This document shows, piece after piece, positions 47,524 to 57,847 of a stretch of 64,000 nucleotides of DNA. How positions within the stretch are numbered: position 1 is the first letter of the stretch; each line of letters opens with the position of its first letter. The notes under the pieces were generated by a model, which had not been told where the DNA came from, made no database searches, and saw only the letters and a program-made list of their open reading frames with translations. The position numbers and the translations under genes were made by a program. The stretch lies in NCBI RefSeq assembly GCF_014647635.1, contig NZ_BMPO01000003.1, forward strand, positions 496,001 to 560,000, in the 5' to 3' direction. Source of the DNA: Pseudomonas matsuisoli (lineage in GTDB: Bacteria; Pseudomonadota; Gammaproteobacteria; Pseudomonadales; Pseudomonadaceae).

Positions 47524-48636
47524 TCAACCGCGGGCGATCAACGCCGCGTCGGCTTCGGTCTTTTCGGCCGCCTTGCGGCGAATGAGCTGTTCGAGCTCAT
47601 CCACCAGATTGTCGTTATTCAATTTCGACGCAGGCTTGCCATCGACGTACACCAGGTTATTCGGTGTTCCGCCAGTCAAACCTACGTGCGCTTCCTTCGC
47701 TTCACCTGGCCCATTCACGACGCAACCGATTACGGCAACGTCCATCGGAACCAACAGATCTTCAAGCCGACCTTCGAGTTCGTTCATCGTCTTCACCACG
47801 TCGAAGTTCTGCCGGGAACAACTTGGACATGCGATGAAGTTGATACCGCGTGAACGCAGGCGTAGCGATTTCAGAATGTCGAATCCGACCTTGATTTCTT
47901 CGACCGGGTCCGCCGCGAGCGAGATACGGATGGTGTCCCCAATCCCTTCCGCCAGCAGCATGCCAAGCCCTACCGCGGACTTGACCGTACCAGAGCGGAG
48001 CCCGCCAGCCTCAGTAATGCCGAGATGCAACGGCTGCTCGATCTGCTTGGCGAGCAGACGATACGCGGCCACTGCCATGAACACATCACTGGCCTTCACG
48101 CTGACCTTGTAGTCCTGGAAGTCCAGCCGATCGAGGTGGTCGACATGACGCATCGCAGACTCGAGAAGCGCTTCGGGCGTAGGTTCGCCGTACTTCTTCT
48201 GTAGGTCCTTTTCCAAGGAGCCAGCGTTCACGCCGATGCGTATAGGAATGTTCTTGTCACGTGCAGCATCTACGACGGCGCGAACGCGATCTTCGCGACC
48301 GATATTGCCGGGGTTGATACGCAGGCAATCCACGCCGAGCTCCGCTACGCGCAACGCGATCTTGTAGTCGAAATGGATGTCGGCCACCAGCGGCAGATTC
48401 ACCCGCTGCTTGATACGTCCAAACGCCTCGGCAGCATCCATATCGGGCACCGAAACGCGCACGATGTCTGCACCGGCCTGTTCGAGCCTGGCGATTTGCG
48501 CAACCGTGGCATCAACGTCACAGGTTTCCGTGTTGGTCATGCTTTGCACTGCAATTGGCGCATCGCCGCCCACCGGAACCGAGCCGACCCAGATCTTCCG
48601 CGAGGTCCGTCTTTTGATTGGAGATTCGGAATGCAT
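47524..48636 (-). CDS. ispG: 4-hydroxy-3-methylbut-2-enyl diphosphate synthase (IspG/GcpE)
   Basis: 370 residues from the ATG at 48636, giving [18 protein letters not shown], the family N-terminus; the reading frame extends further upstream into rodZ but without support. TIM-barrel followed by the reductase-like domain with the [4Fe-4S] ligands CPSCSR and, later, [16 protein letters not shown] with catalytic Glu. It performs the sixth step of the MEP isoprenoid pathway and needs Fe-S clusters and flavodoxin. It is seven bases after rodZ. Confidence 0.97.
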   Translation of the reverse strand: MHSESPIKRRTSRKIWVGSVPVGGDAPIAVQSMTNTETCDVDATVAQIARLEQAGADIVRVSVPDMDAAEAFGRIKQRVNLPLVADIHFDYKIALRVAELGVDCLRINPGNIGREDRVRAVVDAARDKNIPIRIGVNAGSLEKDLQKKYGEPTPEALLESAMRHVDHLDRLDFQDYKVSVKASDVFMAVAAYRLLAKQIEQPLHLGITEAGGLRSGTVKSAVGLGMLLAEGIGDTIRISLAADPVEEIKVGFDILKSLRLRSRGINFIACPSCSRQNFDVVKTMNELEGRLEDLLVPMDVAVIGCVVNGPGEAKEAHVGLTGGTPNNLVYVDGKPASKLNNDNLVDELEQLIRRKAAEKTEADAALIARG

Positions 48637-48643
48637 AAGCGCC

Positions 48644-49657
48644 TTATTGCCCCAATGTGAGGGTTGCGGTTTCGCCACGAGCTCGTGACATCACGTCTAC
48701 CGATTCACCGTTGTACGTGACCTCGGCACCACGGGCATAACCTAGCCTGACGGAGAGCGGCGCCTTGCCGGAAACGTCCAACGTGTCGCCTTTGCGCTGT
48801 AAACGACTGGAAAGCACCTTGCGGTCCGCATCCATGACTTGCGTCCAGCAATCTGCGGTAAACACGATCTTCACTGAACCCTGTCCGGGAACGGCCGCAG
48901 CAGCGGGCGCCGTTGCAGGCGCCGACGGTGCCGCTGTAGGCGACGTCGTAACGGGCGCTTGTTGCGTGTTCGACGTCGCGGCTGGGGGCGCAACGGGATT
49001 CGGTACTGTGGTATCCGCAGGAGGCGACGCGGCAGGAGCACTTTGCGAATTTGGGGGAGCCTCTGCTTCCGCATCGGTGTCGTTCACATCGGCACCGGTG
49101 GTAGCTGGCACATCAGCTGGAATTTGCGCGTCGGCCACTGCTTGGTCTTCCGGCTCATCGAGCGTGTGGATTTCCGTCGTGCCGTCGGCACCGTCTACTT
49201 CCACTTGCTCCATTCCAACCCGTTCGGCCGCCTGGCGAGCAATACCACTGCCCTGCTCTTGCCACCAGAAAAAGCCGATGACACCCAGAAGTACCAACAA
49301 GGCGAAGCAAACCAAACGCAGCAGGTTTTGGGACAGCCGGCTCGGCTCTTCAATACGGCCCAGGCTATGAACAGCCGAACCACTGGCATTGGTGCCGGTG
49401 AATTGGTCGAACTCACGGACGATTTCAGTCTGGTCCAAGCCAAGAAATTTTGCATACGCCCGAACGTACCCGCGCGCGAAGGTGTGCCCAGGCAAACGGT
49501 CGAAAGCGCCTGTTTCGATGTGCTGAAGGGACGTTTCGGTCAGGTTCAGCTGGCGGGCGGCATCCGCGCAGGATAGCCCTCGGGCCTCGCGCGCGTTGCG
49601 CAATGACTCACCTGGATTGCGGCTACCCGCAAGCGTGTCGGTCTGCGCCGGTTTCAT
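48644..49657 (-). CDS. rodZ: Cytoskeletal protein RodZ
   Basis: 337 residues (E. coli 337). N-terminal helix-turn-helix of the RodZ type (about 17-80) that contacts MreB, one membrane helix at about 112-132, a long Pro/Ala/Thr-rich periplasmic linker (about 150-262) and a C-terminal DUF4115 beta domain from about 265. It links MreB filaments to the wall elongation machinery. ATG overlaps the pilW stop as ATGA. The low-complexity linker is the kind of region that varies in length between species. Confidence 0.94.
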   Translation of the reverse strand: MKPAQTDTLAGSRNPGESLRNAREARGLSCADAARQLNLTETSLQHIETGAFDRLPGHTFARGYVRAYAKFLGLDQTEIVREFDQFTGTNASGSAVHSLGRIEEPSRLSQNLLRLVCFALLVLLGVIGFFWWQEQGSGIARQAAERVGMEQVEVDGADGTTEIHTLDEPEDQAVADAQIPADVPATTGADVNDTDAEAEAPPNSQSAPAASPPADTTVPNPVAPPAATSNTQQAPVTTSPTAAPSAPATAPAAAAVPGQGSVKIVFTADCWTQVMDADRKVLSSRLQRKGDTLDVSGKAPLSVRLGYARGAEVTYNGESVDVMSRARGETATLTLGQ

Positions 49658-50418
49658 CGTTGCTCCGAAAGATATTTCTGATACTCCGGCGAGCCGGGGT
49701 AAAGTCGTTTGAGCTGCAGGCCGTAGCTGGCCGCGGTATCACGATCCTCAAAAATCTTGGCCAGTCGGATACCCAGCAGAAGGCTGCTCGCGGTCTGCTG
49801 AGTCGACATCTGGCTATAGCGGTCGTAATAGCTTCGCGCGGGGACGTATTCACGGTCCTCATAGGAAAGCTGCGCCATCTCGAGCAGTGCCCGTGGTTGT
49901 TGACGGTTCAAGCGCAACGAGCGGGAGAAGTGCTCTTTTGCAAGATCCCGGTTGCCTAGCGCAAGCGCTGCAATACCCATGTTCTCGAAAACCCGGGAAC
50001 GCTCGCCATAGAGCGCGTCTTGGGACGCCTGCTCGAACCGTTGGTACGCCTCCTGATAGCGCTTCTGCTCATAGAGGAAGCTGCCGTAGTTGTTCAGGAT
50101 TCGTGCATCCTTCGGCCGTGACGACAATGCCTCACGGTAATGCTTGTCCGCTAGGGTCGGCTCCGCTTCCGTTTGGAAGACTAGCGCCAACGCCGTATGC
50201 GCATCGGCGTTGCTAGGGTCCAACTTCAGGGCTTCGGACAGCGGCCCCTTGGCGCGCTCAGTGTAGCCCTTCTGCAAGTAGCCAATGCCTAGCTGAATAT
50301 AGGCATCTCGCGCGCCACTACGCCCTTTCTGCGTATCCATGGGGTCGACTTGACCCGACGTCACGCACGCAGACAAAACGATGGGTAGCAATAGAACGAG
50401 CGCGACGCGCAATTTCAT
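49654..50418 (-). CDS. pilW: Type IV pilus biogenesis/stability lipoprotein PilW (PilF)
   Basis: 254 residues with a lipoprotein signal (MKLRVALVLLLPIVLSAC, lipobox LSAC) and about six TPR repeats, for example IQLGIGYLQKGYTERAKGPLSEAL and HTALALVFQTEAEPTLADKHYREAL regions. PilW/PilF is the outer-membrane pilotin that places the PilQ secretin. Located between rlmN and rodZ, its standard place in Pseudomonas (there called pilF), even though no other pilus genes are in the window. Confidence 0.93.
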   Translation of the reverse strand: MKLRVALVLLLPIVLSACVTSGQVDPMDTQKGRSGARDAYIQLGIGYLQKGYTERAKGPLSEALKLDPSNADAHTALALVFQTEAEPTLADKHYREALSSRPKDARILNNYGSFLYEQKRYQEAYQRFEQASQDALYGERSRVFENMGIAALALGNRDLAKEHFSRSLRLNRQQPRALLEMAQLSYEDREYVPARSYYDRYSQMSTQQTASSLLLGIRLAKIFEDRDTAASYGLQLKRLYPGSPEYQKYLSEQR

Positions 50419-50431
50419 GAAACCCTCCCTT

Positions 50432-51574
50432 TCAGTTGCTGCCAGCCTGGCGACCCTGCGAGTCCTCGGCTAGCTGGCGCACCGCGATATACCGTTCGCT
50501 ACGACGCGTCCGATCCATGACCTGCCCAACCAACTGGCCACATGCAGCGTCAATATCCTCGCCGCGCGTGGTACGGACCGTCACGTTATGGCCGGCTTTG
50601 TGCAACAGGTCCTGGAACCTGCGAATGGCATTGTTGCTCGGTCGTTCGTAGCCGGAAAAAGGAAAGGGATTAAACGGAATCAAATTGATTTTGCAAGGAA
50701 TTTTCGCAAGAAGTGCAATCATCTGCTCGGCATGGACGGGTTGATCGTTCACATCCTTGAGCAGGGTGTACTCGATCGTCAACACGCGCTTCTCACCCAG
50801 ACGAGAGATATAGCGCTTACAGGCTTCAAGCACGACCGCCAACGGGTATTTGCGGTTGATCGGAACGAGCTTGTTACGCAATTCGTCATTCGGCGCATGC
50901 AGTGACAACGCCAACGAAACATCGATATCGCCACCCAGGCGATCGATCATCGGCGCCACACCCGATGTCGACAACGTCACCTTGCGCTTGGAAATGCCGT
51001 AGCCGAGATCATCCATCATGATGTTCATCGCTGCGACGACATTGTCGTAATTCAAGAGCGGCTCACCCATACCCATCATCACGACATTGGTAATGGCGCG
51101 ATCGATCTTGGCAGGTACGGTACCGAACGATTTGTTAGCAATCCAGACCTGCCCGATGACCTCGGCAGCCGTCAGATCGCTGTTGAAACCTTGTTTGCCG
51201 GTCGAGCAAAAGCTGCAGTCAAGCGCACAACCTGCCTGCGAGGACACACACAGCGTGCCCCGCCCTCCCTGAGGGATGTAGACGGTCTCTACGCAACTAC
51301 CGGACGCCACGCGCACCACCCATTTACGGGTGCCATCGCTGGAGATGTCTTCGCTGACCACTTCCGGGCTTCGAATCTCGGAGCAGGCCTTGAGCTTTTC
51401 GCGCAACGCCTTGCCAACGTTACTCATGGCATCGAAATCATCGACGCCAAAGTGGTGAATCCACTTCATGACCTGACCGGCACGGAAACGCTTTTCTCCG
51501 ATCGATTCGAAGAATTGCTCCATCTGGCGCTGAGTGAGCCCCAGGAGGTTGGTCTTGTCGGCTGTCTGTGTCAT
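50432..51574 (-). CDS. rlmN: 23S rRNA (A2503-C2) / tRNA (A37-C2) methyltransferase RlmN
   Basis: 380 residues. Radical-SAM cluster CxxxCxxC at Cys116, Cys120, Cys123 ([12 protein letters not shown]). The methyl-carrying Cys is in the C-terminal [11 protein letters not shown]. RlmN methylates A2503 of 23S rRNA and A37 of some tRNAs, using an Fe-S cluster. Spaced 18 bases after ndk and 13 bases before pilW on the same transcript. Confidence 0.97.
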   Translation of the reverse strand: MTQTADKTNLLGLTQRQMEQFFESIGEKRFRAGQVMKWIHHFGVDDFDAMSNVGKALREKLKACSEIRSPEVVSEDISSDGTRKWVVRVASGSCVETVYIPQGGRGTLCVSSQAGCALDCSFCSTGKQGFNSDLTAAEVIGQVWIANKSFGTVPAKIDRAITNVVMMGMGEPLLNYDNVVAAMNIMMDDLGYGISKRKVTLSTSGVAPMIDRLGGDIDVSLALSLHAPNDELRNKLVPINRKYPLAVVLEACKRYISRLGEKRVLTIEYTLLKDVNDQPVHAEQMIALLAKIPCKINLIPFNPFPFSGYERPSNNAIRRFQDLLHKAGHNVTVRTTRGEDIDAACGQLVGQVMDRTRRSERYIAVRQLAEDSQGRQAGSN

Positions 51575-51592
51575 GGATTCACCTGCCTGACA

Positions 51593-52024
51593 TCAACGGA
51601 TGCGGGCACATACCTCGGTAGCGGCGAAGAAGTACGAGACTTCACGCGCAGCGGATGCCTCGGAGTCCGAACCATGAACGGCGTTCTCGTCGATGGAAAC
51701 GGCGAAATCGGCGCGGATGGTACCGGCATCGGCTTTCTTCGGATCGGTGGCGCCCATCAGCTCACGGTTCTTCGCGATGGCGTTTTCGCCTTCGAGAACC
51801 TGCACGACAACAGGACCGGAGGTCATGAACGCAACCAGATCCTTGTAGAAAGGACGCTCTTTGTGCTCAGCGTAGAAACCGCCGGCTTCGCGCTCGGAAA
51901 GCTGAACCATTTTGGCTGCAACAACACGCAGACCGGCTTTCTCGAAGCGAGTGACGATTTCGCCAACTACGTTCTTGCTAACCGCGTCAGGCTTGATGAT
52001 GGAAAGAGTGCGTTCGACAGCCAT
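51593..52024 (-). CDS. ndk: Nucleoside diphosphate kinase
   Basis: 143 residues from the ATG at 52024 (GGAG at proper spacing), the exact length of E. coli Ndk. The active-site His117 lies in NAVHGSDS; the N-terminal [10 protein letters not shown] strand and the RPFY and GATDPKKA segments are standard. It transfers phosphate between nucleoside triphosphates and diphosphates. First gene of the operon to der; its promoter -10 lies within the isc terminator. Confidence 0.98.
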   Translation of the reverse strand: MAVERTLSIIKPDAVSKNVVGEIVTRFEKAGLRVVAAKMVQLSEREAGGFYAEHKERPFYKDLVAFMTSGPVVVQVLEGENAIAKNRELMGATDPKKADAGTIRADFAVSIDENAVHGSDSEASAAREVSYFFAATEVCARIR

Positions 52025-52063
52025 TTGATGCTCCAAAAATCGATGGGTGAAACGGGAAAATTA

Positions 52064-52086
52064 AACCCGCGAATTATACGCGGGTT
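52064..52086 (-). terminator. isc operon terminator whose loop is the ndk -10 box
   Basis: Perfect 8-bp arms AACCCGCG/CGCGGGTT with a seven-base loop. On the minus strand the hairpin is followed by TTAATTTT, an intrinsic terminator 96 bases after iscX. The loop reads TATAATT, so a consensus -10 hexamer (52073-52078) for ndk, 49 bases from its ATG, is displayed inside it. Confidence 0.7.
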
Positions 52087-52181
52087 CGGGTTAAATGCGA
52101 GGGATCGCAGTTTGGGGGCTTTTCGCCGCCAGGTAAAAGCGTCTCTGATCAGCTGCAACGCACGCCGGACGCTGGCAGTCT

Positions 52182-52382
52182 TTAGTCCATCTCTTCGATC
52201 CAGGCCGCTTGTATGGCCTCGAGCACCTTCTCGCCGCCACGCGCGGGATCATCGCTGAACTCGGGCAGCGCGATCACCCAGCGGTGAAGCTCGACGAAAT
52301 TAAGATAACGCGGATCTACATCGGGCTTGCTCTCCGATAGGGCGATCGCGATATCCAGGACATCCACCCACTTAAGCGCCAT
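52182..52382 (-). CDS. iscX: Fe-S assembly protein IscX
   Basis: 66 residues, same as E. coli YfhJ/IscX, with LKWVDVLDIAIALSE at the start and the DDPARGG-EKVLEAIQAAW ending. IscX binds IscS and iron and tunes cluster assembly through its interplay with frataxin. Last gene of the isc operon, 16 bases after fdx. Confidence 0.95.
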   Translation of the reverse strand: MALKWVDVLDIAIALSESKPDVDPRYLNFVELHRWVIALPEFSDDPARGGEKVLEAIQAAWIEEMD

Positions 52383-52398
52383 GCGCTTCTCCTATGAC

Positions 52399-52737
52399 TC
52401 AATGCCCTTCGGACACCTGATTGATGGTGTATTTGGGGATTTCCACGACCAGGTCCTGATCCGCTACAACGGCTTGGCAAGACAGTCGTGACTGCGGCTC
52501 CAGCCCCCACGCCTTATCCAACATGTCATCCTCCAGCTCATCCGAAGGCTCCATGGATGCCGACCCTTCGCGCACGACGATATGGCAGGTCGTGCAGGCA
52601 CAGGATTTTTCACAGGCATGCTCGATGTCGATGTGGTTGCGAAGAGCCGCGTCGAGGACCGTCTCGCCTTCCTTGGCCTCGATGACAGCGCCCTCTGGAC
52701 AATGGTCCGGGTGGGGCAGGAATACGATCTGTGGCAT
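52399..52737 (-). CDS. fdx: ISC-type [2Fe-2S] ferredoxin
   Basis: 112 residues (E. coli Fdx 111). Cluster ligands Cys42, Cys48, Cys51 and Cys87 are all present, with Cys46 as the extra conserved residue (ACEKSCACTTC). It provides electrons to IscS/IscU for persulfide reduction during cluster assembly. Five bases after hscA. Confidence 0.97.
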   Translation of the reverse strand: MPQIVFLPHPDHCPEGAVIEAKEGETVLDAALRNHIDIEHACEKSCACTTCHIVVREGSASMEPSDELEDDMLDKAWGLEPQSRLSCQAVVADQDLVVEIPKYTINQVSEGH

Positions 52738-52742
52738 TTTCT

Positions 52743-54605
52743 TTAATCCTCGACTTCATTCAAATTGCGGCCAGCCAAGGCGGCCCTAACTGAGGCATTC
52801 ATACGTCGCGCTGCGAATGCATCGGTAATCTGGGAAAGGCGCTTCGTCTGCATCTCGAGCGCGTCCAGATCCGAACCATCGACCAGCGCTTTCAGCTCCT
52901 GCATCTGAAGGTCGATTGCCTCACGCTCTTCTTGGCTCAGGAGCCGGTCACCATCCGCAACCAGCGCGCCGGCCACCGCTTCGAGCAGGCGATTGGCCTC
53001 GACTTGCTGCTCGCGGAGCGCCCGAACATTCTTGTCTTCCCCCGCGTTGGCAAAGGAGTCCTGAAGCATTTGGGATATTTCCCCATCGGTCAGCCCATAG
53101 GAAGGCTTTACCTCCACACTCGCCTCGACACCCGACCCCAGCTCGCGCGCGGACACGCCGAGCAAGCCGTCAGCATCGACCTGGAACGTAACGCGGATCT
53201 TCGCGGCACCTGCCACCATGGGCGGAATGCCGCGCAACTCGAATCGCGCGAGGGAGCGGGCGTCCTTGACGAGCTCGCGCTCGCCCTGCAGGACATGAAT
53301 CATCATCGCGGACTGACCATCCCGGTACGTCGTGAACTCCTGCCCACGCGCTACTGGGATGGTCGTATTGCGCGGCACGATCTTCTCCATCAGGCCGCCC
53401 ATCGTCTCTAACCCCAAGGAGAGCGGAATCACGTCAAGTAGCAGCAGATCGCCGCCATCGCGCTTGTTGCCCGCCAACATATCGGCCTGGATGGCTGCGC
53501 CAATTGCCACCACCTGATCCGGATCGATATTGGTCAGCGGTTCGCGCCCGAACATCGTTTCTACCGCATCCCGCACACGCGGCACGCGCGTTGACCCACC
53601 CACCATGACGACGGCGCTTATTTCATCGAGTTCGACGCTCGCATCACGCACTGCGCGGCGGCATGCCTTGAGGCTTCGCGCTAGTAGCGGCTCGATCAAT
53701 ACATGAAATTGCTCACGGCTCAATTGACCTTGCCAATCAGCAAATGCGACTTCCACCGTCTCGGCTGAGGAAAGTGCCTCCTTCGCGTCACACGCTGCGC
53801 GCAGCAGCTCACGCTGCGCAGTGGCATCAAGACTGGACGAAAGCCCCGCCTCGCCTATGATCCAACCTGCGATGGCATGATCGAAGTCATCGCCACCCAA
53901 CGCACTATCCCCACCCGTAGCAAGAACCTCGAACACGCCCTTGCTTAGACGGAGGATAGAAATGTCGAAGGTGCCGCCGCCTAGATCGTAGATAGCAACG
54001 ATGCCTTCAGCCTCTTGATCAAGGCCGTACGCCACCGCCGCGGCAGTCGGCTCGTTCAGCAAACGCAGAACGTTGAGCCCAGCCAAGCGCGCCGCGTCTT
54101 TGGTCGCCTGGCGCTGCGCATCATCGAAATAAGCCGGGACCGTGATGACGGCGCCCACGAGTTCACCGTCAAGCGTCGCCTCTGCGCGCAGCCTCAACAC
54201 CTTGAGAATATCCGCAGATACTTCGACCGGGCTCCGCGGCCCTGCGACTGTATCGATGAAGGGCATGTGCGACTCGCCTTCGCTGAAGCGATAGGGAAGC
54301 TGTTCACCTAATAGGGTGACATCGGAAAGCCCGCGCCCCATCAAACGCTTGACGGAGGAAATCGTATTGTAGGGGTCGATCGAAGCAGAGGCTTTGGCCG
54401 AATGGCCAACTTCGACGCGGTCTACGTGATAGCGGACCACGGAAGGCAAAATGATCTCACCGCGTTCGTCGGCAAGCGGCTCGCTGATCCCGCTGCGTAC
54501 CGCAGCGACGAGCGAATTGGTCGTTCCCAGATCAATGCCTACCGCCAGCCGACGCTGATGCGGGCGCGGTGCCTGACCGGGCTCGGAAATTTGCAGAAGA
54601 GCCAT
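52743..54605 (-). CDS. hscA: Fe-S protein assembly chaperone HscA
   Basis: 620 residues (E. coli 616), a specialised Hsp70. Nucleotide-binding domain begins [13 protein letters not shown] with later [12 protein letters not shown] and [10 protein letters not shown]; the substrate-binding domain follows from about residue 395. It recognises the LPPVK motif of IscU, present here at IscU residues 99-103, and drives cluster transfer with HscB. The gene is 42 bases after hscB. Confidence 0.97.
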   Translation of the reverse strand: MALLQISEPGQAPRPHQRRLAVGIDLGTTNSLVAAVRSGISEPLADERGEIILPSVVRYHVDRVEVGHSAKASASIDPYNTISSVKRLMGRGLSDVTLLGEQLPYRFSEGESHMPFIDTVAGPRSPVEVSADILKVLRLRAEATLDGELVGAVITVPAYFDDAQRQATKDAARLAGLNVLRLLNEPTAAAVAYGLDQEAEGIVAIYDLGGGTFDISILRLSKGVFEVLATGGDSALGGDDFDHAIAGWIIGEAGLSSSLDATAQRELLRAACDAKEALSSAETVEVAFADWQGQLSREQFHVLIEPLLARSLKACRRAVRDASVELDEISAVVMVGGSTRVPRVRDAVETMFGREPLTNIDPDQVVAIGAAIQADMLAGNKRDGGDLLLLDVIPLSLGLETMGGLMEKIVPRNTTIPVARGQEFTTYRDGQSAMMIHVLQGERELVKDARSLARFELRGIPPMVAGAAKIRVTFQVDADGLLGVSARELGSGVEASVEVKPSYGLTDGEISQMLQDSFANAGEDKNVRALREQQVEANRLLEAVAGALVADGDRLLSQEEREAIDLQMQELKALVDGSDLDALEMQTKRLSQITDAFAARRMNASVRAALAGRNLNEVED

Positions 54606-54647
54606 GCGTACCTGCGTAATCGAAGCGCTGCCTTGGGCAGCGCGAAT

Positions 54648-55169
54648 TTATTCGTCGAGGCGCTCTTCGAGCTGCCGAACTTCCTGCGTGAGCTTTTCCA
54701 GAAACTGCATCCGGCGGACCAGCTTCTCGGCGTTGGCCTGCCTATCCGGCACATCCCAACACTCGGCAAACTCAGCGTTCAGCCGGGCCTGGTCATCCTT
54801 CAGACGATGCTTGAACCGCGCGATACCGTCGAAATCCGCTTCGTCCTGCAGGTCTTCGAGTTCTTCGCGCCACTGCATCTGCTGCATGAGGAACTCAGGA
54901 TCCTGCACTGTCGCCTCCAAAGGCATATCGACGCCTTGGAGTGTCAACAAATAGCGCGCGCGACGGGGCGGACTCTTTAGAACCTGATAAGCCTCATTGA
55001 GACTGGCGGCCTGCTCCAACGCGATGCGCTTGTCGCGCTCGGATGCGTCGGCGAAACGATCAGGGTGAACGGTCCGCACGAGCTCTCGATAGCGCGCCGC
55101 CAGGGCGTCGAGATCGAGCAAAAACGCCGGCTGAAGATCGAAAAGCGCAAAATGGCAAGGCGTACCCAC
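54648..55169 (-). CDS. hscB: Co-chaperone HscB (J-domain)
   Basis: 173 residues (E. coli 171). The N-terminal J domain has the HPD triad in [17 protein letters not shown]; the C-terminal helical bundle binds IscU. The start is GTG at 55169 with GAGGTAA upstream; the resulting [16 protein letters not shown] is the family N-terminus and no nearby ATG fits. It stimulates HscA ATPase and escorts IscU. Eight bases after iscA. Confidence 0.95.
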   Translation of the reverse strand: MGTPCHFALFDLQPAFLLDLDALAARYRELVRTVHPDRFADASERDKRIALEQAASLNEAYQVLKSPPRRARYLLTLQGVDMPLEATVQDPEFLMQQMQWREELEDLQDEADFDGIARFKHRLKDDQARLNAEFAECWDVPDRQANAEKLVRRMQFLEKLTQEVRQLEERLDE

Positions 55170-55177
55170 GAGTTACC

Positions 55178-55501
55178 TCAGACGTTGAAGCTCTCACCGC
55201 AACCGCATTCGCCACGGACATTCGGGTTATTGAACTTGAAACCCTCGTTCAACCCCTCGCGGACAAAGTCGAGTTCGGTGCCATCGATGTATACGAGGCT
55301 TTTCGGATCGATGATGACCTTCACGCCGTGACTCTCGAACACCTGGTCCTCGGCGGCAATTTCATCCACGAACTCGAGCACATAGGCGAGCCCGGAACAA
55401 CCCGTCGTGCGAACGCCAAGCCGAATGCCCTCGCCCTTCCCCCGCCCATCGAGCGAGCGACGAATGTGTTGAGCGGCGGCGTCGGTCATGTTGACTGCCA
55501 T
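55178..55501 (-). CDS. iscA: A-type Fe-S carrier IscA
   Basis: 107 residues from the ATG at 55501 (GAGGAGG upstream), exactly the E. coli IscA length. The three ligand cysteines Cys35 (TTGCSG), Cys99 and Cys101 (GECGCGES) are at the E. coli positions. IscA carries clusters or iron to apo-enzymes. The gene is 25 bases after iscU. Confidence 0.97.
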   Translation of the reverse strand: MAVNMTDAAAQHIRRSLDGRGKGEGIRLGVRTTGCSGLAYVLEFVDEIAAEDQVFESHGVKVIIDPKSLVYIDGTELDFVREGLNEGFKFNNPNVRGECGCGESFNV

Positions 55502-55526
55502 GAAAAGCCTCCTCGCGGGTAAAACG

Positions 55527-55913
55527 TCAAACCAACCCTTTCTTCTGCTTGTAGTCCTGAACGGCTGCCTTGATAGCATCCTCAGCCAGAACCGAGCAGT
55601 GAATCTTCACGGGCGGAAGAGCCAATTCCTCAGCGATCGTCGTGTTCTTGATGAGTGCAGCTTCATCCAGCGTCTTGCCCTTCATCCACTCGGTGGCGAG
55701 CGAACTGGAAGCGATTGCAGAGCCGCAGCCGTAGGTCTTGAACTTGGCGTCTTCGATGATGCCCTGCTCATTCACCTTGATTTGAAGCCGCATAACGTCG
55801 CCACACGCCGGCGCGCCGACCATGCCGGTACCGACGTCGGGATCTTCCGAGTTCAGCTTGCCGACGTTGCGGGGATTTTCGTAGTGGTCAATGACCTTTT
55901 CACTGTATGCCAT
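55527..55913 (-). CDS. iscU: Fe-S scaffold protein IscU
   Basis: 128 residues, the E. coli length. Ligand cysteines Cys37 (APACGD), Cys63 (YGCGSA) and Cys106 (KIHCSV), and Asp39, are at the standard positions; the HscA-binding LPPVK is at 99-103. It builds [2Fe-2S] and [4Fe-4S] clusters from sulfur supplied by IscS. The gene is 31 bases after iscS. Confidence 0.98.
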   Translation of the reverse strand: MAYSEKVIDHYENPRNVGKLNSEDPDVGTGMVGAPACGDVMRLQIKVNEQGIIEDAKFKTYGCGSAIASSSLATEWMKGKTLDEAALIKNTTIAEELALPPVKIHCSVLAEDAIKAAVQDYKQKKGLV

Positions 55914-55944
55914 GTTATCTACTCCTCACTCATCAGGGGCGGCG

Positions 55945-57159
55945 TCAGTGCGCCTGCCATTCGACCGTCGATAGATCGACACCCTCTTTATACATATCCC
56001 ACAGAGGGGACAACTCACGGAGCTTAGTCACCGCTTCACGTACTTTGGATGCGGCGTAATCGATCTCCTCACCGGTGGTGAAGCGGCCGAAGGTGAAACG
56101 GATGGAGCTATGCGCCAGTTCATCGTTACGGCCTAGCGCGCGAAGCACGTAGGACGGTTCGAGCGAGGCGGATGTGCACGCCGAACCGGACGAAACGGCC
56201 AGATCCTTGAGCGCCATGATCAGGGACTCGCCTTCCACATAGTTGAAGCTGATGTTCAAGTTGTGAGGCACGCGGGACGTCAGACTGCCATTCACGTACA
56301 GCTCTTCCATGTCTTCGACATGCTTGAAGAAGCGATCGCGCAACGCTAAGACATGAGCGGTATCTTTGGCCATGTCTTCCTTGGCAATACGGAAGGCCTC
56401 GCCCATGCCGACGATCTGGTGAGTCGCCAGCGTACCGGAGCGCATACCACGCTCATGGCCGCCACCGTGCATCTGTGCTTCCAGACGCACGCGCGGCTTG
56501 CGGCGCACGTACAGCGCACCAATGCCCTTCGGGCCGTAGGTCTTGTGCGCGGAGAAGGACATCAGGTCAACTTTGAGCGAGTCGAGATCGATCTCGACCT
56601 TGCCCGTGGATTGCGCCGCATCGACGTGGAACAGAACGCCGCGGGAGCGGGTCAGCTCACCGATCGCTGCGATATCGTTGACGGTACCAATTTCGTTGTT
56701 CACGTGCATGATCGACACCAGCACGGTGTCTTCGCGCAGCGCCGCTTCAACCATGTCGGGCGTGACGATGCCATCTTCGCCGGGCTCGAGGTAGGTCACT
56801 TCGAAACCTTCGCGCTCGAGCTGGCGAGTGGTGTCGAGAACGGCCTTGTGCTCGATCTTCGACGTGATGATGTGCTTACCCTTGCCCGAATAGAAATGGG
56901 CGACGCCTTTAATAGCCAGATTGTCGGATTCGGTCGCGCCGGACGTCCAAACAATCTCACGCGGGTCGGCATTGACCAGATCAGCAACCTGACGGCGCGC
57001 ATTCTCGACTGCTTCTTCGGCTTTCCAACCGAACAAGTGGGAACGCGACGCAGGGTTACCGAAGTTGCCCTCCATCTCGAGGCAATCGATCATTTTCTTG
57101 GCAACGCGCGGATCGACCGGCGTCGTTGCGGAGTAATCCAGGTAAATCGGCGACTTCAT
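55945..57159 (-). CDS. iscS: Cysteine desulfurase IscS
   Basis: 404 residues from the ATG at 57159, identical in length to E. coli IscS. PLP-lysine Lys206 (SAHKTYGP) and the persulfide Cys328 (GSACTSAS) fall at exactly the E. coli positions. It takes sulfur from cysteine for Fe-S clusters and thio-tRNA; in bacteria lacking a dedicated enzyme it may also handle selenium for SelD, relevant to the Sec locus in this window (inference). AGGAGAAG precedes the start. 30 bases after iscR. Confidence 0.98.
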   Translation of the reverse strand: MKSPIYLDYSATTPVDPRVAKKMIDCLEMEGNFGNPASRSHLFGWKAEEAVENARRQVADLVNADPREIVWTSGATESDNLAIKGVAHFYSGKGKHIITSKIEHKAVLDTTRQLEREGFEVTYLEPGEDGIVTPDMVEAALREDTVLVSIMHVNNEIGTVNDIAAIGELTRSRGVLFHVDAAQSTGKVEIDLDSLKVDLMSFSAHKTYGPKGIGALYVRRKPRVRLEAQMHGGGHERGMRSGTLATHQIVGMGEAFRIAKEDMAKDTAHVLALRDRFFKHVEDMEELYVNGSLTSRVPHNLNISFNYVEGESLIMALKDLAVSSGSACTSASLEPSYVLRALGRNDELAHSSIRFTFGRFTTGEEIDYAASKVREAVTKLRELSPLWDMYKEGVDLSTVEWQAH

Positions 57160-57189
57160 CAAGCTTCTCCTATCAGGCTGGCGCCCCGC

Positions 57190-57681
57190 TCATTCCACGG
57201 CAGACGCTTCGATCTTATCCAGGCGCGGCATTTTGGACCCGCATTGGCGCATGTCTTGCCGCTGAGCGACTTCCTGCACCTCACGGCGAGTAACCAGATC
57301 CGCAAGGCTGATACCGCTAAGGAAGTCGTGTATCTGCTGGCTCAGGTCGCACCACAGGTGATGGGTCAGACACGTGTCACCGGAATGACAATCTCCAAGC
57401 CCCTGACATCTCGTGGCATCGACCGACTCGTTCACGGCATCGATGACTTGCACGATCTGAATACTTTGCATCTCGCGGGCGAGCTGATATCCACCACCCG
57501 GCCCGCGCACGCTTGAAACCAGTTGCCCCCGACGAAGCTTGGCGAACAGCTGCTCGAGATACGAAAGGGAAATCCCCTGTCGCTCGGAAATATCGGCCAG
57601 CGACACCGGCCCTCGTTGCGCATGAAGCGCAAGATCGAGCATCGCAGTGACGGCATATCGGCCTTTGGTCGTCAGACGCAT
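57190..57681 (-). CDS. iscR: Fe-S cluster-responsive regulator IscR
   Basis: 163 residues from the ATG at 57681, giving [18 protein letters not shown], the family start. Rrf2 winged-helix DNA-binding domain, recognition helix around [11 protein letters not shown], and the [2Fe-2S] ligands Cys92, Cys98, Cys104 and His107, as in E. coli. Holo-IscR represses its own operon; apo-IscR regulates other promoters. Two IscR-like sites cover the promoter just upstream, so autoregulation is expected. First gene of the isc operon. Confidence 0.97.
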   Translation of the reverse strand: MRLTTKGRYAVTAMLDLALHAQRGPVSLADISERQGISLSYLEQLFAKLRRGQLVSSVRGPGGGYQLAREMQSIQIVQVIDAVNESVDATRCQGLGDCHSGDTCLTHHLWCDLSQQIHDFLSGISLADLVTRREVQEVAQRQDMRQCGSKMPRLDKIEASAVE

Positions 57682-57713
57682 AGCGGCTACCAAGGATCGC
57701 TGTTTTGTGGGCA

Positions 57714-57743
57714 ATTATGGGCTTTTCCGACCATTTAAGTCAA
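57714..57743 (-). promoter_or_regulatory. iscR promoter (-35 TTGACT, -10 CATAAT)
   Basis: On the minus strand TTGACT (57743-57738) and CATAAT (57719-57714) with 18-base spacing, 32 bases before the iscR ATG. The -35 lies inside the proximal IscR site, so bound IscR would block RNA polymerase. Confidence 0.7.
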
Positions 57744-57772
57744 CTATAAGTCCGATATAAACGGTCGGGTAT
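57723..57772 (-). promoter_or_regulatory. Two adjacent IscR type 1 operator sites
   Basis: Two 25-base matches to the IscR type 1 consensus (ATASYYGACT...) sit end to end. The proximal one (57747-57723) has ATAGTTGACT perfectly and TGGTCGG in the second half; the distal one (57772-57748) starts ATACCCGACC and has TCGG in the second half. About 17-18 of 25 positions agree in each by eye. They overlap the -35 and upstream region. Confidence 0.65.
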
Positions 57773-57847
57773 AGCGCACCTTTCATAGCTCCAAATGACC
57801 GAGCCGCCTTACGGTCGGCAAACTACTCCAAGCGAACCACTTAAGAT

